A program made the translations under genes and the position numbers. This document shows positions 34,275 through 46,200 of a stretch of 60,653 nt of DNA, piece after piece. The stretch is taken from positions 1 through 60,653 of the forward strand of contig JAZQFJ010000068.1 in assembly GCA_045539475.1 (NCBI GenBank). The letters run 5' to 3'. Under the pieces are notes generated by a model. It was not told the DNA's origin and ran no database searches. It saw only the letters and a program-made list of their open reading frames with translations. The stretch comes from SIG480 sp045539475. Its GTDB lineage: Bacteria > Bacillota > Clostridia > Oscillospirales > JAAYXM01. Position 1 is the first letter of the stretch. Every line of letters begins with the position of its first letter.

Positions 34275-34305
34275 ACTGTCAAATTCCAACATCTATACAA
34301 TATAA

Positions 34306-34334
34306 AGTATACCACTTTTCTATTGCTCAGTCAA
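34306..34334 (-). promoter_or_regulatory. promoter facing the helicase gene, inside the invertible segment
   Basis: On the minus strand TTGACT (34329-34334) and TATACT (34306-34311) are 17 bases apart. Transcription would begin near 34299 and give an 80-base leader that includes the left recombination site. Confidence 0.8.
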
Positions 34335-34407
34335 TAACAAGTAACAATAAAAATTAATTTTCTGTGAAGAAACGCCGAACAATATTTGCAATATCTTAAA
34401 ATTTTTA

Positions 34408-34453
34408 CCAAAGCAATGTTAAATTTTTTCATTGCTTTGGTTGTTTTTTTCTT
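34408..34453 (+). terminator. intrinsic terminator inside the invertible segment
   Basis: A perfect 11-bp stem (CCAAAGCAATG 34408-34418, CATTGCTTTGG 34430-34440) is followed by TTGTTTTTTTCTT on the plus strand. Confidence 0.8.
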
Positions 34454-34505
34454 AAAATGGCTTTTTATGTATTTTTTGCAAGAAATACTGCTACCCTTCC
34501 CCTCT

Positions 34506-34533
34506 ACACAACATAATATGGATTATGTTGTGT
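34506..34533 (-). repeat. right recombination-site-like palindrome of the invertible segment
   Basis: This is the inverted copy of the site at 34247-34274, with centre ATGG. It ends six bases from the recombinase stop codon. Confidence 0.85.
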
Positions 34534-34539
34534 ACTGTT

Positions 34540-35385
34540 TTATATTCTTAAAACAAGTCCCAACCTCTGAATCTGCTCACGATGAATTTTCCCGCTCTCT
34601 ATCGTATAAATCCTTGTAGTGTTAACGCTCGTGTGGCCGAGTATGTCTGCAAGGCGCACAATATCCTTCTGCAAGGAATAATACGTTCTTGCAAATAAAT
34701 GCCTGAAATTATGCGGAAAAACTTTTCTTTTTTCAACTCCGGCATCATCACACAGCTCCTGCATCTGATTCCATATATTGCTTCTGTCCATAGGCCTGCC
34801 GGATTTTGTCACAAAAACACTCCCGCTCTTTATTCCGTTTGTTTTGATATACTTTTTCAAAATAACGCACAAATTTCCCGGAAGCATTATTGTTCTGTAT
34901 TTTCCTTTGGAATGTACCTCCACTCTGCCGGACATAACAGCTTCGACGGTTATGTATTTCAATTCCGATATTCTGATTCCCGTTGCGCCCAGCGTCTGCA
35001 TAATACAAAAAAGCCTGCGCTTATTTTTGCTTGCAGCGCATTTTAGCAGTCTTTTATATTCGCACTTACTCAGTTCCCTGTCCTCTTCATAAAACAATTG
35101 CTTTTGAATTTTTATGGTTTTTACCTTGCAGTCTTTCCAGTCCACAAAATCAAAAAAGCTGTTTATCGAAGACAGCATGGAATTTACGCTTGATGTTTTA
35201 TACTTTGCTTTCAAATGTTCTTTATATTCCAAAACGCGGTTCTTGTCTATTGTATTTCCGCTTACCCATTTTTGAAATACGGTTACATCACGAATATATT
35301 TTTCAATTGTCGCCTGTGACTTTTCCTCATTAACCAAAAACTCTTTGAATGATTTCATTAACCCGCTCGTCAATTTGTATTTCAT
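34540..35385 (-). CDS. tyrosine recombinase (probable DNA invertase for the adjacent switch)
   Basis: A 281-residue recombinase with a SAM-like N-terminal DNA-binding domain (about 10-95) and a catalytic domain carrying the full set: Arg in GATGIRISELK, Lys in SKGKYRT, HNFRHLFAR (His-x-x-Arg), GHTSVNTT (second His) and the nucleophile Tyr in TTRIYT. The short length, without an extra arm-binding domain, is like XerC/D and fimbrial or Mpi-type invertases rather than phage integrases. Its 3' end is next to one of two inverted sites bounding a promoter. It is probably the enzyme that flips that segment. Confidence 0.88.
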   Translation of the reverse strand: MKYKLTSGLMKSFKEFLVNEEKSQATIEKYIRDVTVFQKWVSGNTIDKNRVLEYKEHLKAKYKTSSVNSMLSSINSFFDFVDWKDCKVKTIKIQKQLFYEEDRELSKCEYKRLLKCAASKNKRRLFCIMQTLGATGIRISELKYITVEAVMSGRVEVHSKGKYRTIMLPGNLCVILKKYIKTNGIKSGSVFVTKSGRPMDRSNIWNQMQELCDDAGVEKRKVFPHNFRHLFARTYYSLQKDIVRLADILGHTSVNTTRIYTIESGKIHREQIQRLGLVLRI

Positions 35386-35544
35386 CTTTAAAACCCCTTG
35401 TACAACTTATTTACTGCAAACCCACCTACTTTCCGGTGAGCTTACACCGTTTAATTATATACCATTTGCGAAAAATAGGACAGAACAATACGGCTAATGT
35501 GCAGATGGCGCAAATATTTATCGATACTCCCGAAAATGCATATT

Positions 35545-35581
35545 AAAATATCGGATGAAGTTTTAACCTCCATCCGATATT
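35545..35581. terminator. hairpin with T-run in the gap downstream of the fragment region
   Basis: AAATATCGGATG and CATCCGATATTT form a 12-bp stem with a 13-base loop, followed by ATTTTCTTT on the plus strand. The 426-base gap 35386-35811 otherwise holds only the coding remnant at 35650-35718. Confidence 0.65.
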
Positions 35582-35649
35582 TATTTTCTTTAATTATTTA
35601 CCTTATAATTAAAATTGATATGCATTAAACATACAAATTTTCAAAACGC

Positions 35650-35718
35650 TTACGCCTTATACGACTCCTTCAATCTCTCTATTGCAAGTTCCGGGCTCAT
35701 TGCGTGGTACATCAAGTA
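35650..35718 (-). pseudogene. C-terminal coding remnant, family unknown
   Basis: Twenty-two codons with a convincing protein end (YLMYHAMSPELAIERLKESY, then KA and stop) have no start. They lie about 90 bases beyond the stop of the chimeric gene at 35812. This is likely the tail of a deleted gene. Confidence 0.35.
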
Positions 35719-35811
35719 AACAGTTTGTCAAAAGATCACCCCGGCAAATTACAGATACACTATAAAAAGTAAATACATTAAAGGAATTGTAATAACAGAC
35801 ATTGTATTTAA

Positions 35812-37023
35812 TTATTTTACTCTTGCGTACGCGCTTTCATAAGCCGCAAGAAGTTCCTGAAGTCCCATTTCATCAAGCGTTGCCCTGAATTCATCAAACT
35901 TTGAAAGCGGCTCCTGACCGAGAAGGAATTTGGAAAGCATTTCCTCTGTACGACTAACAAGTGCTGTATAGTATTCATCTATTACGTCTTGTTCTTCGTC
36001 ATTGAACGTCAACCACGCATTCGGATTGTAATACGGCAACGTGTGTTCAACCACCATAGCTTCGCTTTCAAGAGTCGTTTCTGACTGAACCGCCTCTGCC
36101 GCCAACGGATCAAGACGTGTAGCAGTAGAAATTGAAGATGTGGTTCCAGAAATTGAAGTATTCAATCTGCGTTCCACTGCCGGCAATTCCCACTTCCATG
36201 CAACGTTTCCAGTTGCTCTGTTGTTCATCTGCTGCCGGAATATAACGCTGTCTGCAGGAGTGGGTTCCCATAAGATAGTCATAATACACAACCTTAGCGC
36301 CGTTTTTTTCCACTTTAAGATATTTTCCTCATACGGACTTCCTGTAAGGCAAGTGCCGTCAGGCTTTCCGATTGTACGGATTTTCAACTTAGCTGACGTC
36401 ACCGCCTCATCTATAAAGAGATTCGGCTCAAGCTCAAGATTATCCGGACAATCAAGCAAGTTTGAATACGCGAGCATATCAATTTTTATCTCAGGATGCT
36501 TCTCTCCGATAATCTTTGCTATCTGATTTTGTGCGTAAACATAGTTTTCAATGTCGGAATATTTACCGCACTCAGGGCAAGTACACAACGGTTGTTTTCC
36601 GTCAAGCGGCCAAAGCGCGATTGTATCTACCGTTGGATTTTTTTCGATCCAGCTTACAATGTTATCTGCAATAACCTGAACAACATCAGGATTTCTGCTG
36701 CAGAGTATCCACGAGCCAAAATGGTCAGTGACCTCAAATCGCGTTCCCTCATCCGTCATCTTATAATATTCCGGATGCGTCTCATAGTAATGCTCAGGGA
36801 AATACTCGTTTCCCCTTTGCGGCAAAAACAGCGGAATGGCATCGTGATGTCCAACCGTCAGACGGATTCCGCGGCGTTCAATTTCCTCGATAATACCGAG
36901 CGCGTTACATTCTTCATGGTATTCCAAAGGCCCGGCAGCAACATAAACTATCGATGCTTGTTCCTTTTCTTTGTTAAACTCGTAAGGGGTCAATTCTTCA
37001 TACTTGTGCATATTGCGCGACAT
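35812..37023 (-). pseudogene. chimeric creatininase-like / DUF4838 gene with compensating frameshifts
   Basis: The frame is open for 403 codons, but its text is patchy. The first 45 residues (YEELTPYEFNKEKEQASIVY, then AAGPLEYHEECNALG) look like a creatininase-family N-terminus. From there on it looks like DUF4838, a domain of glycan-utilisation proteins (THPEYYKM, CPECGKYS, IKIDMLAYSN). Between about 36310 and 36115 the genuine-looking sequence (NGAKVVYYDYLMG, GIAGSGTQIEYFNFW) is in a different frame. One A seems missing in the A-run at 36307-36313 and one base added near 36117, so the ends return to frame. A start at 37023 is preferred (AGGAG upstream); 37059 is possible. The product is probably non-functional. 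Confidence 0.55.
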
Positions 37024-37070
37024 AACAGCTTTTTCTCCTGAAATATTCATTATCAACACTTATATCTTTA

Positions 37071-37190
37071 TTACGCCATTTGAGAGAGCTTGGTTAAATC
37101 TATTTCGCATTTCATACGCTCACCCAAAAGCAGACGCTCAACCTCTTCACATACGTGCTTACCTACTTGATTATTGGATTTAAGGTTGGG
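37071..37190 (-). pseudogene. C-terminal remnant resembling a D-2-hydroxyacid dehydrogenase
   Basis: Thirty-nine codons ending in a stop read like the tail of that family (VCEEVERLLLGERMKCEIDL, then TKLSQMA). No start or N-terminal part remains. Together with the two preceding pseudogenes it marks a zone of repeated deletion. Confidence 0.4.
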
Positions 37191-37220
37191 CTGTCGGTGG
37201 AAACCGTCTCCCACCGACAG
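37191..37220. terminator. hairpin after the giant surface-protein gene
   Basis: CTGTCGGTGG and CCACCGACAG form a perfect 10-bp stem with a 10-base loop, 13 bases after the stop codon. It lacks a T-run on the minus strand, so it may stabilise the transcript end rather than terminate. Confidence 0.5.
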
Positions 37221-37232
37221 CAGAAACATCAC

Positions 37233-40200
37233 TTATTGTGCCGTAAAATCAAGAATACGCTTGATAAGTACTGCAACTTCTGCGCGGGTGGTGTAGTCGG
37301 TAGGAGCAATTAGTCCGTTTTTTCCGTTGACAATCCCCGCGGAGATAAGAGCCGAAACTGCATCTTTTGCATAATCCGCAACAACGGCAAAGTCCTCATA
37401 TTGCGGTTCGCCGCCAATACCAAGCCCTACATTGAGCTTCTGAAGTGCCCTGTATACTATCACCATCATATCCTGGCGGGTGATGTTATTACGCGGAGCA
37501 TACTTGTTATCGCCGATGCCGCCAACAAGGCCAGTATTACGCGCTATTGCGAGCTCAGCTGCGAAGTAATCGCCCGCTGATACGTCTGAAAAGTTCTCTA
37601 TGTTATCACTCGTAAGGTTAAATGCGCGGACGAGAAGCAAAGCAAAATCAGCGCGAGTGATGTTTACAGCCGGGCTGAACGTGCTTGCAGTCGTGCCTTT
37701 TATTATTCCATCTTCTGCAAGTGAATTTATTGCATCAGCTGCCCATGAGTAGTTTCCAAGGTCGGTGAAGCGGAGAGAACTATTTTCCGTGCCCGTGTTA
37801 TCCGTGTTTCCTTCATTCTTTTCTCCTTCTCCGCTTTCACCGCTTGCATCTGGAATGTCGGTATTTGTAGTGTCGTCCGGCTTGTCGGTCGGTGCGCCAC
37901 CGCCTCCTCCACCGCCACCTGAGGATCCCTCTGCAGTTCCGGTTGATGGCTTCTCGGTTTCTCCCGATGATGAACCTCCGGTAGTTGAACCATAAACCGT
38001 TATCGTGAAGTAAATGGTGCTTGTTCTTCCATATTCATCAATAGCATCAATCGCGACAAGATTTTCACCCACCTGACTTGAATCAGGCTTCCACGTTACC
38101 GTTCCTGTTACAGCATCAACGCTTGCACCACGCGGGAGCTGACGCGCAGAATAAGTTATGCTTCCATCGGTACTCTCATCTGCCGTTGCGCTGACTGTTA
38201 CCTTAACGGAGCTACCTGCACTTGTTGTCACGCCTTTTGGTGCATCCTCAAATACCGGATGGAAGCTCTCTTCATACGAAAGCGGAATTCTGAATGTATT
38301 TCCATCTTCGATGTTATACACAAAGCCACTGTTCATATCAAGCGGATCCTCATAACGGTTTACAAGCGTTACTTTTCCGATATCGAGTTCTGTCTTTCCT
38401 CCGGCTGCATCTTCGGCATTGTAAATCTTATACACGCCGTTTTCGCCGCTTGTGTTGTTGATATAAATATATCTGCCAACAAGACTTTCCGGAGAGACTG
38501 CAGTGTCGGTTGTTATCGTTATGCTGTTATCAAGCTGAAGCTCTTTTGTGAAGTCATCAACCTTTCCTGTTATCTCACATTTCTCGCTTGTAACTCCGGC
38601 AATATTTGTTCCGTCATTTACATAGCGATAAAGAACATTGTTGTTTGCGTCAACTGAGAGAACACCTATGCATCCGCTGAACTCAAAGAGACCATCAACA
38701 GTATACGTTACTGCCGGATTTGTTGCGTATACAATATAGTCTGTTCTTTCATCAGACACCTTGACCTTTACCGCACGCGCTACATCAGTCTTTGCAGGTT
38801 TTTTATTCCCGGATACAACCATCTCTACGCCGGTAATTTCTTCTATTTTGCTTGTATCGCGATACGGTTCAAAGACGGTTGTAAACATAGAATCAAGGTT
38901 TGTTCCCTTTCGCCTTACAAGAACATATTCAAGAGAAGAAATCATTTTGTTCTCAGCTCGGTTCGGCGGATAACCTGTTGCAAGAGCAACTTCAGCAAGA
39001 CGCTTATCATTGACCATTGTCATTTTCATATGAAGATTCATTGAATACGGAAGAATTTTTCTGTAGTCTTTTATTTTGAAATCCACAGAGAAATTACCGC
39101 TTACATTCTGCGCACGGCGTACATTTTCAAGCCAGGTAAATCCGGGATGATATGTGAGTGCTGAGCCCGTCGTCGGATCCTGTCCGAACGGAACATTAAG
39201 ACCTGCGTATGTTCCTTTAGGATTGCCGTATCGGTCAACCTGAGGTTTAAGCTCAAGCCCTTCTGTTGCATATATTTCATCAGACTGGGCATGGAAGCTG
39301 TAGATATGGTCATCGCCGCCGAGAACCCGGAAGAAATCCACCGCATAGAAGGTATCTTCGTCCATCTCCACAGAAACAACCGCTCTGCGATATATATCCA
39401 CATCTGCGTACGAATTGCCAGAATCCACTTCCATGACTCTGACTTTGCCAGAATCATCAAAATGAACCGGAATACCAAGAGCGCGCTGCTGATTGTCCCC
39501 TACCACAGAAACAGTATTGTGGCTAAGCGTTGCCGATACCCACTGTGCACGGTTAGGCTGATCTCCGGTCTGCTCAGGATAACCGAGTTCCGGAGCCATA
39601 TTTATTCCAAACGCTTCTATTCCGATATCAAGCGCATCGGCATGAACGTGAGACTCATTGTTGTTCCAGAACATCCAGATATTCTTACGTGTATCCCGGC
39701 TTGCAGCACTTCCTACAGAATCATACATCTTTCCGCTTCTGAGGATTGAGAAGCCAAAGCCCGTAAGCATCTCACTTCCAAGGTTAAGCTCGCCATATTC
39801 TTCAATAACCTTCAGAATTTCTTTTTGAACTGCCTCGGGATCTTCATCATAAATATTTCCATAGAGCCCCTCAACGGAATTCCCGTTTCTGTCATATGCA
39901 TACTGCGCAAGCTCAATTATCCCGGTTTTCATAAAATATGATGCAGCACTACTTGCCGATATCAACTCATCTACCGATGCAGTGTAGTGGCCATCCCCTA
40001 TTTGAGCATATCCCTTTGCCTTTGAAAGACGGATATTTGCATCAAACATACTAAAGAACTTCGGATTTTTATAAACATCGGCAACTGCATAATCATCATA
40101 CATTGCAATGTTATCTGCAACCGGCAGGATGCGTCCGAGCTGACCTATATTATATGCAGGAGACTCCTGCGGATGACCGTCACGGTCTATTACCGACATA

Positions 40201-43200
40201 AGATGATTAAGCAAATTTCCGCCCGTTATCTTTCTTGGATTGTTTATAGCTTCTCCTGGTTGCAAAATCCAATCTATCATCTCTTTGCTTTCCGGATAGT
40301 GGTCAAGTATAAGCGATATTTGAGAGAGTGTGGATTGATACTTTCCGAAATTTCCGGCTATAAGATTTTTTCTGATTCCGTCATACGCCTCACGGAGGAA
40401 ATTATCCTCAAAGTGCTGACGAATAAGCCATGCGTTGGTTTTTGAATTATCAAGTCCGTATTTTTTCGACTCAGCACTCAGTATGCTTATTATTTCTTCA
40501 TCCTCTGTCAGAGGATAGAAAGCATCATAAGCCTCTGTGAAGAGATCTACAAGCACCGGTTCACGAATAACTCCGGTGATCTTTCCGTATCCCGATCCGC
40601 CATGTGCCGTATAGAAAAACTCATTATGCAAATCCCAATAGTAATCCGGGTATAAATCTGCAATTCTGTCAAGAATCAAAAGCCCTGCCTTTCCGTATTT
40701 TTTATCACCGGTGTAAATGTACGCATTCTGAAGTGCAGGAATAACTTTCGCAATAAGTCCTTGATTGCTACCCGCAGAAACCCAGAGCCCATCATGGAGA
40801 TAATATGCAATGAACGAAATGCGCTGCGGAAGTCCATTTTCAAGTGTTTCTCCAGTGAGAAACCCCCATCCATCGTCAACACCCCAGCCTTCACCCTTTT
40901 CGGGGTAAAGGTCATTTGCAAGATATCCGTTTTTCTGACGGTCTGCAGACTGGTTTGCGAAAAATCCCGAGTCTATAAGCCTTTGATTTTCGTTGCGCGC
41001 CCGCTCTGCATTAAACCTTCCGTATTCGTCAAGCCCAAGCTCATAATAGCTTTGAAAATCATTGCTCGGGAAAAGACGCTTACATTCCGGACACTGGATT
41101 TTCCACGGACGAACAAGCGGATTAACAATCCACGGATACAAACCATATTCCGCACGGCAATCTGTTTTGCAATATGCACATGAATAAGCTTCAGGGTCTG
41201 TATTATGACTTATAAGCGTGCTTCGCGGCAAGCCCTCCGGCTCAATCAACGAGCGAATCTTCATTGCCTCTTCAACGTATTTATCTGCCTTTTCCACAGC
41301 GTTGTCGCGCATATCTTTTGCCCAATCATACTTTGCAATATTAGAAAGCGTGCTTTCGCGCATCTGCATTGTATGATACGTAGGCTCATATTTACCGTCA
41401 ACAATCTCTATTTCAAGGCTTTCAGTTCTCTTTATGCCGTTTTTTGAAACTTCAACTGTAAAGGTTACCTTACCCAGTTCATTAAGCGTAATTTCACCTG
41501 CATCATTTATCGGCGCAATCTCCGGATTGCTTGACGAGAACGTGCTCTCTTCTTCCGTAAGCTCAAGTTCTTTTCCGAGATTTGTGAGCGCATGCGGAAT
41601 AAGCTTTATGCTTCCTGCATTTTTAAGGACATAGTATCTTCCCGCAGAGAGCGAAAGCGAAAGCTTGTCAAAGTCAGACGGGAAAACGTCAAATGAAAGA
41701 ACGTATTCTTTTGTACTATCACCAAGCGAAGCTACAACTCTTACGCTTGCCTGACCTGCGGCAATTGCAGTTACAACGCCGTCTTCTCCAACCGAAACTG
41801 TTCCCGGAGTTTCGGACACATAGCTTATCTGAACGCCGGGGTTTTCGGTTATCCTTCCACCGGGTTCAAGAACGGCCTCAACCTCAATATCCACTGCTTC
41901 ATCAACAAAAACGGTTTTGTTGTTTACCTTAGCTGTTACTGCATATAAGGTTTCTTCAGTTACAGTTACATAAACTTCTTTTGTAAAGCTTTGGCTTCCA
42001 AGTTTTGCAGTAACCATGACAGTCGCATCACCCGGAGCAAGTGCGCGTATTTTTCCTGTTTTTACATCAAGAGAAATAACATCTCGGTTGTTACTTGCAA
42101 ATGTGATACCATCGGTATATTCTTCGGTGCTAAGATAATCTGCACCAAATCCATATTCCGCTCCGTTGCTCATAATGAGCGCAGCGTCGATTTCGGCAAT
42201 CTCCCCCGCCGCAAGCGTGATATTCTCTTCATCTACGCTGACTTCTACCGGAACAGGCATCTCATCAATCGGAGTAAGCTTTACATATGTTATATACGGA
42301 TACGTAACATTTCCTTTCGTGCTTCCTGTTATATCAAGCGCGCCGATAAGAACCGTGTGAATACCCGAAGAAAGCTCTATTGTATTGAGCGTTTTCGGCT
42401 CGTTCATCTGAACTTCCCGGGTTTCAAAACGGTGACTGTATGTTCCCATAAACTTGCCGTCAATAAATATCGAATTTATTCCTGCCATATCAGAGCCGGC
42501 GCCTGCGTACTCAACTCTGTATATGCCATCTGTCGGAACGTTAAAATCAAACGCAAATCGGTTCGTAGTTGTTCCCATTCCGTTTATCCATGAACCTGTG
42601 AATGTTGCACGCACACCATATAGTTCGTGTCTTTCAAGAGAGGTTGCAATACTGTTTCGGCTAAGCTCATAATTTATCGTCCAGCCGTTTGATGCTATGG
42701 TCGCCGCAGAAGGAGTATAGCTTGCGCGGAAATCAATCATTATTTCTTCAGCAGTGCCCTCTGTTACATTTACTGTAACTGCATTACTGTGAAGATCTTC
42801 CGCCCCGCGGTAAGTTACCTTTGCGCGGATGGTAGCATATCCAACCTCTACTCCTCGTACAACGCCGTTTGCATCGACGGTTACTGCATTTTCAGGGTAA
42901 CTTTCCACAATCTCAAACGTTACGTTTTTTAGCGGAATTTCAATTTCCTGACCGCTTTCGAGCGTTCCTGAAATTGCGAGTTGCCCCCACGAACCGTCTT
43001 TTACAGATGCAGGTCCCGTAAGTTCTGCCGAAACAAGCGGATATGTATCATAAACCGATATCTTCACAGCACTTGACTCAGCCACTACATCTTCATATGT
43101 TGCATATGCCGTGATATAACATTCACCGTCACCCACAGCAAGAACTTTTCCGTCATCGTCGACATAGGCAACTCCGTCATCCGAACTCTGATATGAAAGC

Positions 43201-46200
43201 ATGCAATCATCAGTGTGTATCTCCTGCCCGTCATACATTGCAAGCGATATAGAAAGATCACTCTTGTCACCGGGTTCAAGAGAAGGTTCGTCTACCGTGA
43301 GACTTACATCCTTTAAGTAGTTTACAACAAGCCTTGTTTTTCCGCGGACAGTTATTCCATCTTTAGAGGCATAAGCCGTTATCGTGACGACACCACCCAT
43401 ATGAGCATTCACCGTACCATCGCTCTCGACAGAGGCAATTGCTTCATCTGATGTTACATAAGTTATGTCATATTCATCATTTGAAAGAACCTTACCGTCA
43501 GCAGAATAAAGTTTAACATCCGCTGCACAGTTTTCTCCCGGCTGAAGAAGGTATTCTGTTGTTATCTGCAAGGAACGAAGCTCATTCGAAATAACCTTTA
43601 CCTTAAAGCTTGTCGAAAGGACAGCATCACCAGCTACTACCTTTGCAGTCACAATTGCTGTACCTTCAGAGATCGCAGTAATAACACCGCTTATCTCATC
43701 AACCTCTGCAACAGAAGGATTTTGTGAAGAGAAGGTTATCTCTGCATCCGATATATCTGCATAGGTTTCATCGTTATTAACGAGCTTTACAGTGCTCTGC
43801 GCCGTTTCCCCCGCCGCAAGCGTTGCCTTATCGACAAAAAGCTCTGCCTTTTCCGGTGCAACGCCATCGACTACGCAAACCGGAAGAGTTGCCGAGCGCA
43901 TTACGCTGCCGAGAGTTATGGAGGCTGTTATGGTAGCAACGCCTTCGCCCGTAACAGTTATTGTTCCGTTGGGAGCTACGGTAGCGACGGTCTCATCAGA
44001 GCTTGCATAAGAAACCACTGCGGTTTTCGCCTTCCCGGCGGCATCAAAGCTCTTAATTTCCATTCCTGTGGTTGAGAGCGGAACAGCAGTTGTTGTTATG
44101 CTATCACCTACTTTGAGATTTCCCATAGATGCCATTGGAGTAAAGCTGACTTTATCAAACTCTACCTCATGGAAGGAAAAATCAGCAAAATAAAAGCTTC
44201 CCGTCCAAGCAGATTTTCCTGAATTTATGCGTGGCTGAGCTGTGATTTCAATTTCAACATCCGATATATCAAATGGAGTTGTGTTAAAGCTTTCCCATTC
44301 CCCGTCCCCCGACGGAGCAACACGATAGGAGGTCGAAAGCGCACCGTATACATCCTCACCCTTTCCATAATACTGGAAAAGAGAACACGAAAGTGACGGA
44401 GCGTTCGTTACCCCGGTTCTATTTACCCAACCGGTAAATTCATATATCTTAGAATTGTCAAGAACAAAACCGCCGCTTTGACCGCCCTTATTTGCATATC
44501 TGTCGGTTGCAACGATAATCTGATTGTCAACACTTACATTTTCGCGTGTTACCTTCAAAAGATTTGAAAGCTTAGAACCATAAGACTCACCATTAACTAT
44601 CGCTACCTTTTCGGCATATACGGACACAGCCGGGACCCACCAGAACTGATTTTTATCTGCTGCAACAAAATCGTCCATTGCCCCCGTTTGCAGAGAAAAT
44701 CTTCCTCCGTCAAAAGTGCCTTGGTCAACACCGCGGCTGTCAAGTATATTCTCACCTACAACCGGAATTTCAATTGATGCAGTTTTTATTTTGTTCCCAC
44801 CGAAATCTGCAGTTGCAGTTATGGTAACTCTGCCGATATTGATGCCGGTTACGTTTCCGTTTTCATCAACCACAGCAATTTTTTCATCCGAAGTTGTAAA
44901 GGCAATATCCTTTGCACGTTCTGCGTTGAGCACTTCTACCTTTGCCGTATCGCCCACATTTACAAGCTTTGCCTTAAACTGAAGCTTTATTCCATCGGGG
45001 TCATCCATAACCGTAAGCTTTACAGCCGCGCTCTTTGTTCCGCCGCCGAGCGTTACGGTTGCACGGATTTCCGTTGTTCCTGCGGAAATCGCAGTCACTT
45101 TACCGGTGCGTGAAACTTTTGCAACTGTTTCATCCGCGCTTGAATACGTAATTTCAGCATCGGAAAGATTCCCCTTGCTACCATCATTCATTATAAGCGA
45201 AACCGCAATTTCTTCGCTATCTCCGACAATCATACTTTCCGCCAGCTCCAGCTTTACAGAATCAAGCTTTACCGGAGGTTTTTCTTCAACACACAGATTG
45301 ATATAGCCTACGCGTGTTACACCGTCGAGGGTTACCTCTGCTTTTACATTTGCATTCCCAACGGAAACAGGTGTTACCTTGCCGTTCGCATCAACCGTCA
45401 ATATAGATGTGTTGTCACTCGTAAAGTTAATGGATGCACCCGAAAGGTTTGCCTGTGTACCGTCACGGAGTGTTCCAGAAACGGAAAGCATACCTATTTC
45501 CTCAAGCCATACGGTCTGATTATCTGCAGAAAGCGAAACAGTGTGAAGAATATTCTCATCTGTCGCGGTTATCGGAATAACACTTGTGAGAGTTGTTTCT
45601 CCGAGCGTTGCAGTTGCAGTTATGTCAGCAGTCCCTTCACCGACAACCGATATAACACCTGCATTTGAAACCGTCGCAACTGCAGAATCAGTTGTAGCAT
45701 ATGTAACCGGAACCGACTGTTTTGTTCCCGATGCATTAAAGCTGATAATTTCTTTTCCTGTATTTGAGAAATGTGCTACGGTTGTTGACAACGTATCTCC
45801 TACCGAAGCTACACCGGAGCCTTCTTTGAGTTCAAAATCAAGCGTGCTGTACTTTACCTCGTGGAAGGACGCATCCGCAAAATAGAAATCGCCTGTCCAA
45901 GCAGACTTTCCCGACGAAAGCTGAGGCACTGCATACACCTCAACACTATCCGGAATAAGACGCATATCGTATGCCGAAGTGTTAAAATACTGCCAACCGG
46001 AAGTCTCTGAATTTTTTCCATCACCACCGTTAGCGGAAGCCATATCTCCATACTTCGTAATCTGCGTTTTATCGTCGGGTGTGGTTCCGTGGTTTACGCG
46101 CGCCGTCACCGAAGGGGCATTTGTCATATCATCAAAGTTCATCCAACCGGTAAATTCATAGAGCTTTGTATGATCGACAAGATATGCACCGTACTGATAT

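Larger units (their letters stand above)
34275..34505. other. putative invertible promoter segment (phase switch)
   Basis: A 231-base non-coding segment between inverted 28-bp sites, next to a tyrosine recombinase gene. It carries one outward promoter near its left end, directed at the helicase, and one intrinsic terminator reading the other way. Inverting the segment would turn the promoter away from the helicase and aim the terminator at leftward read-through from the recombinase. In the orientation given here the switch is ON for the helicase (inference from sequence). Confidence 0.78.

Noticed and set aside
34220..34315. N-terminal extension of the helicase
   Set aside because: The extension would be translated through the recombination site and the promoter -10, and it lacks a ribosome binding site. 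The ATG at 34219 has AAGGTG.
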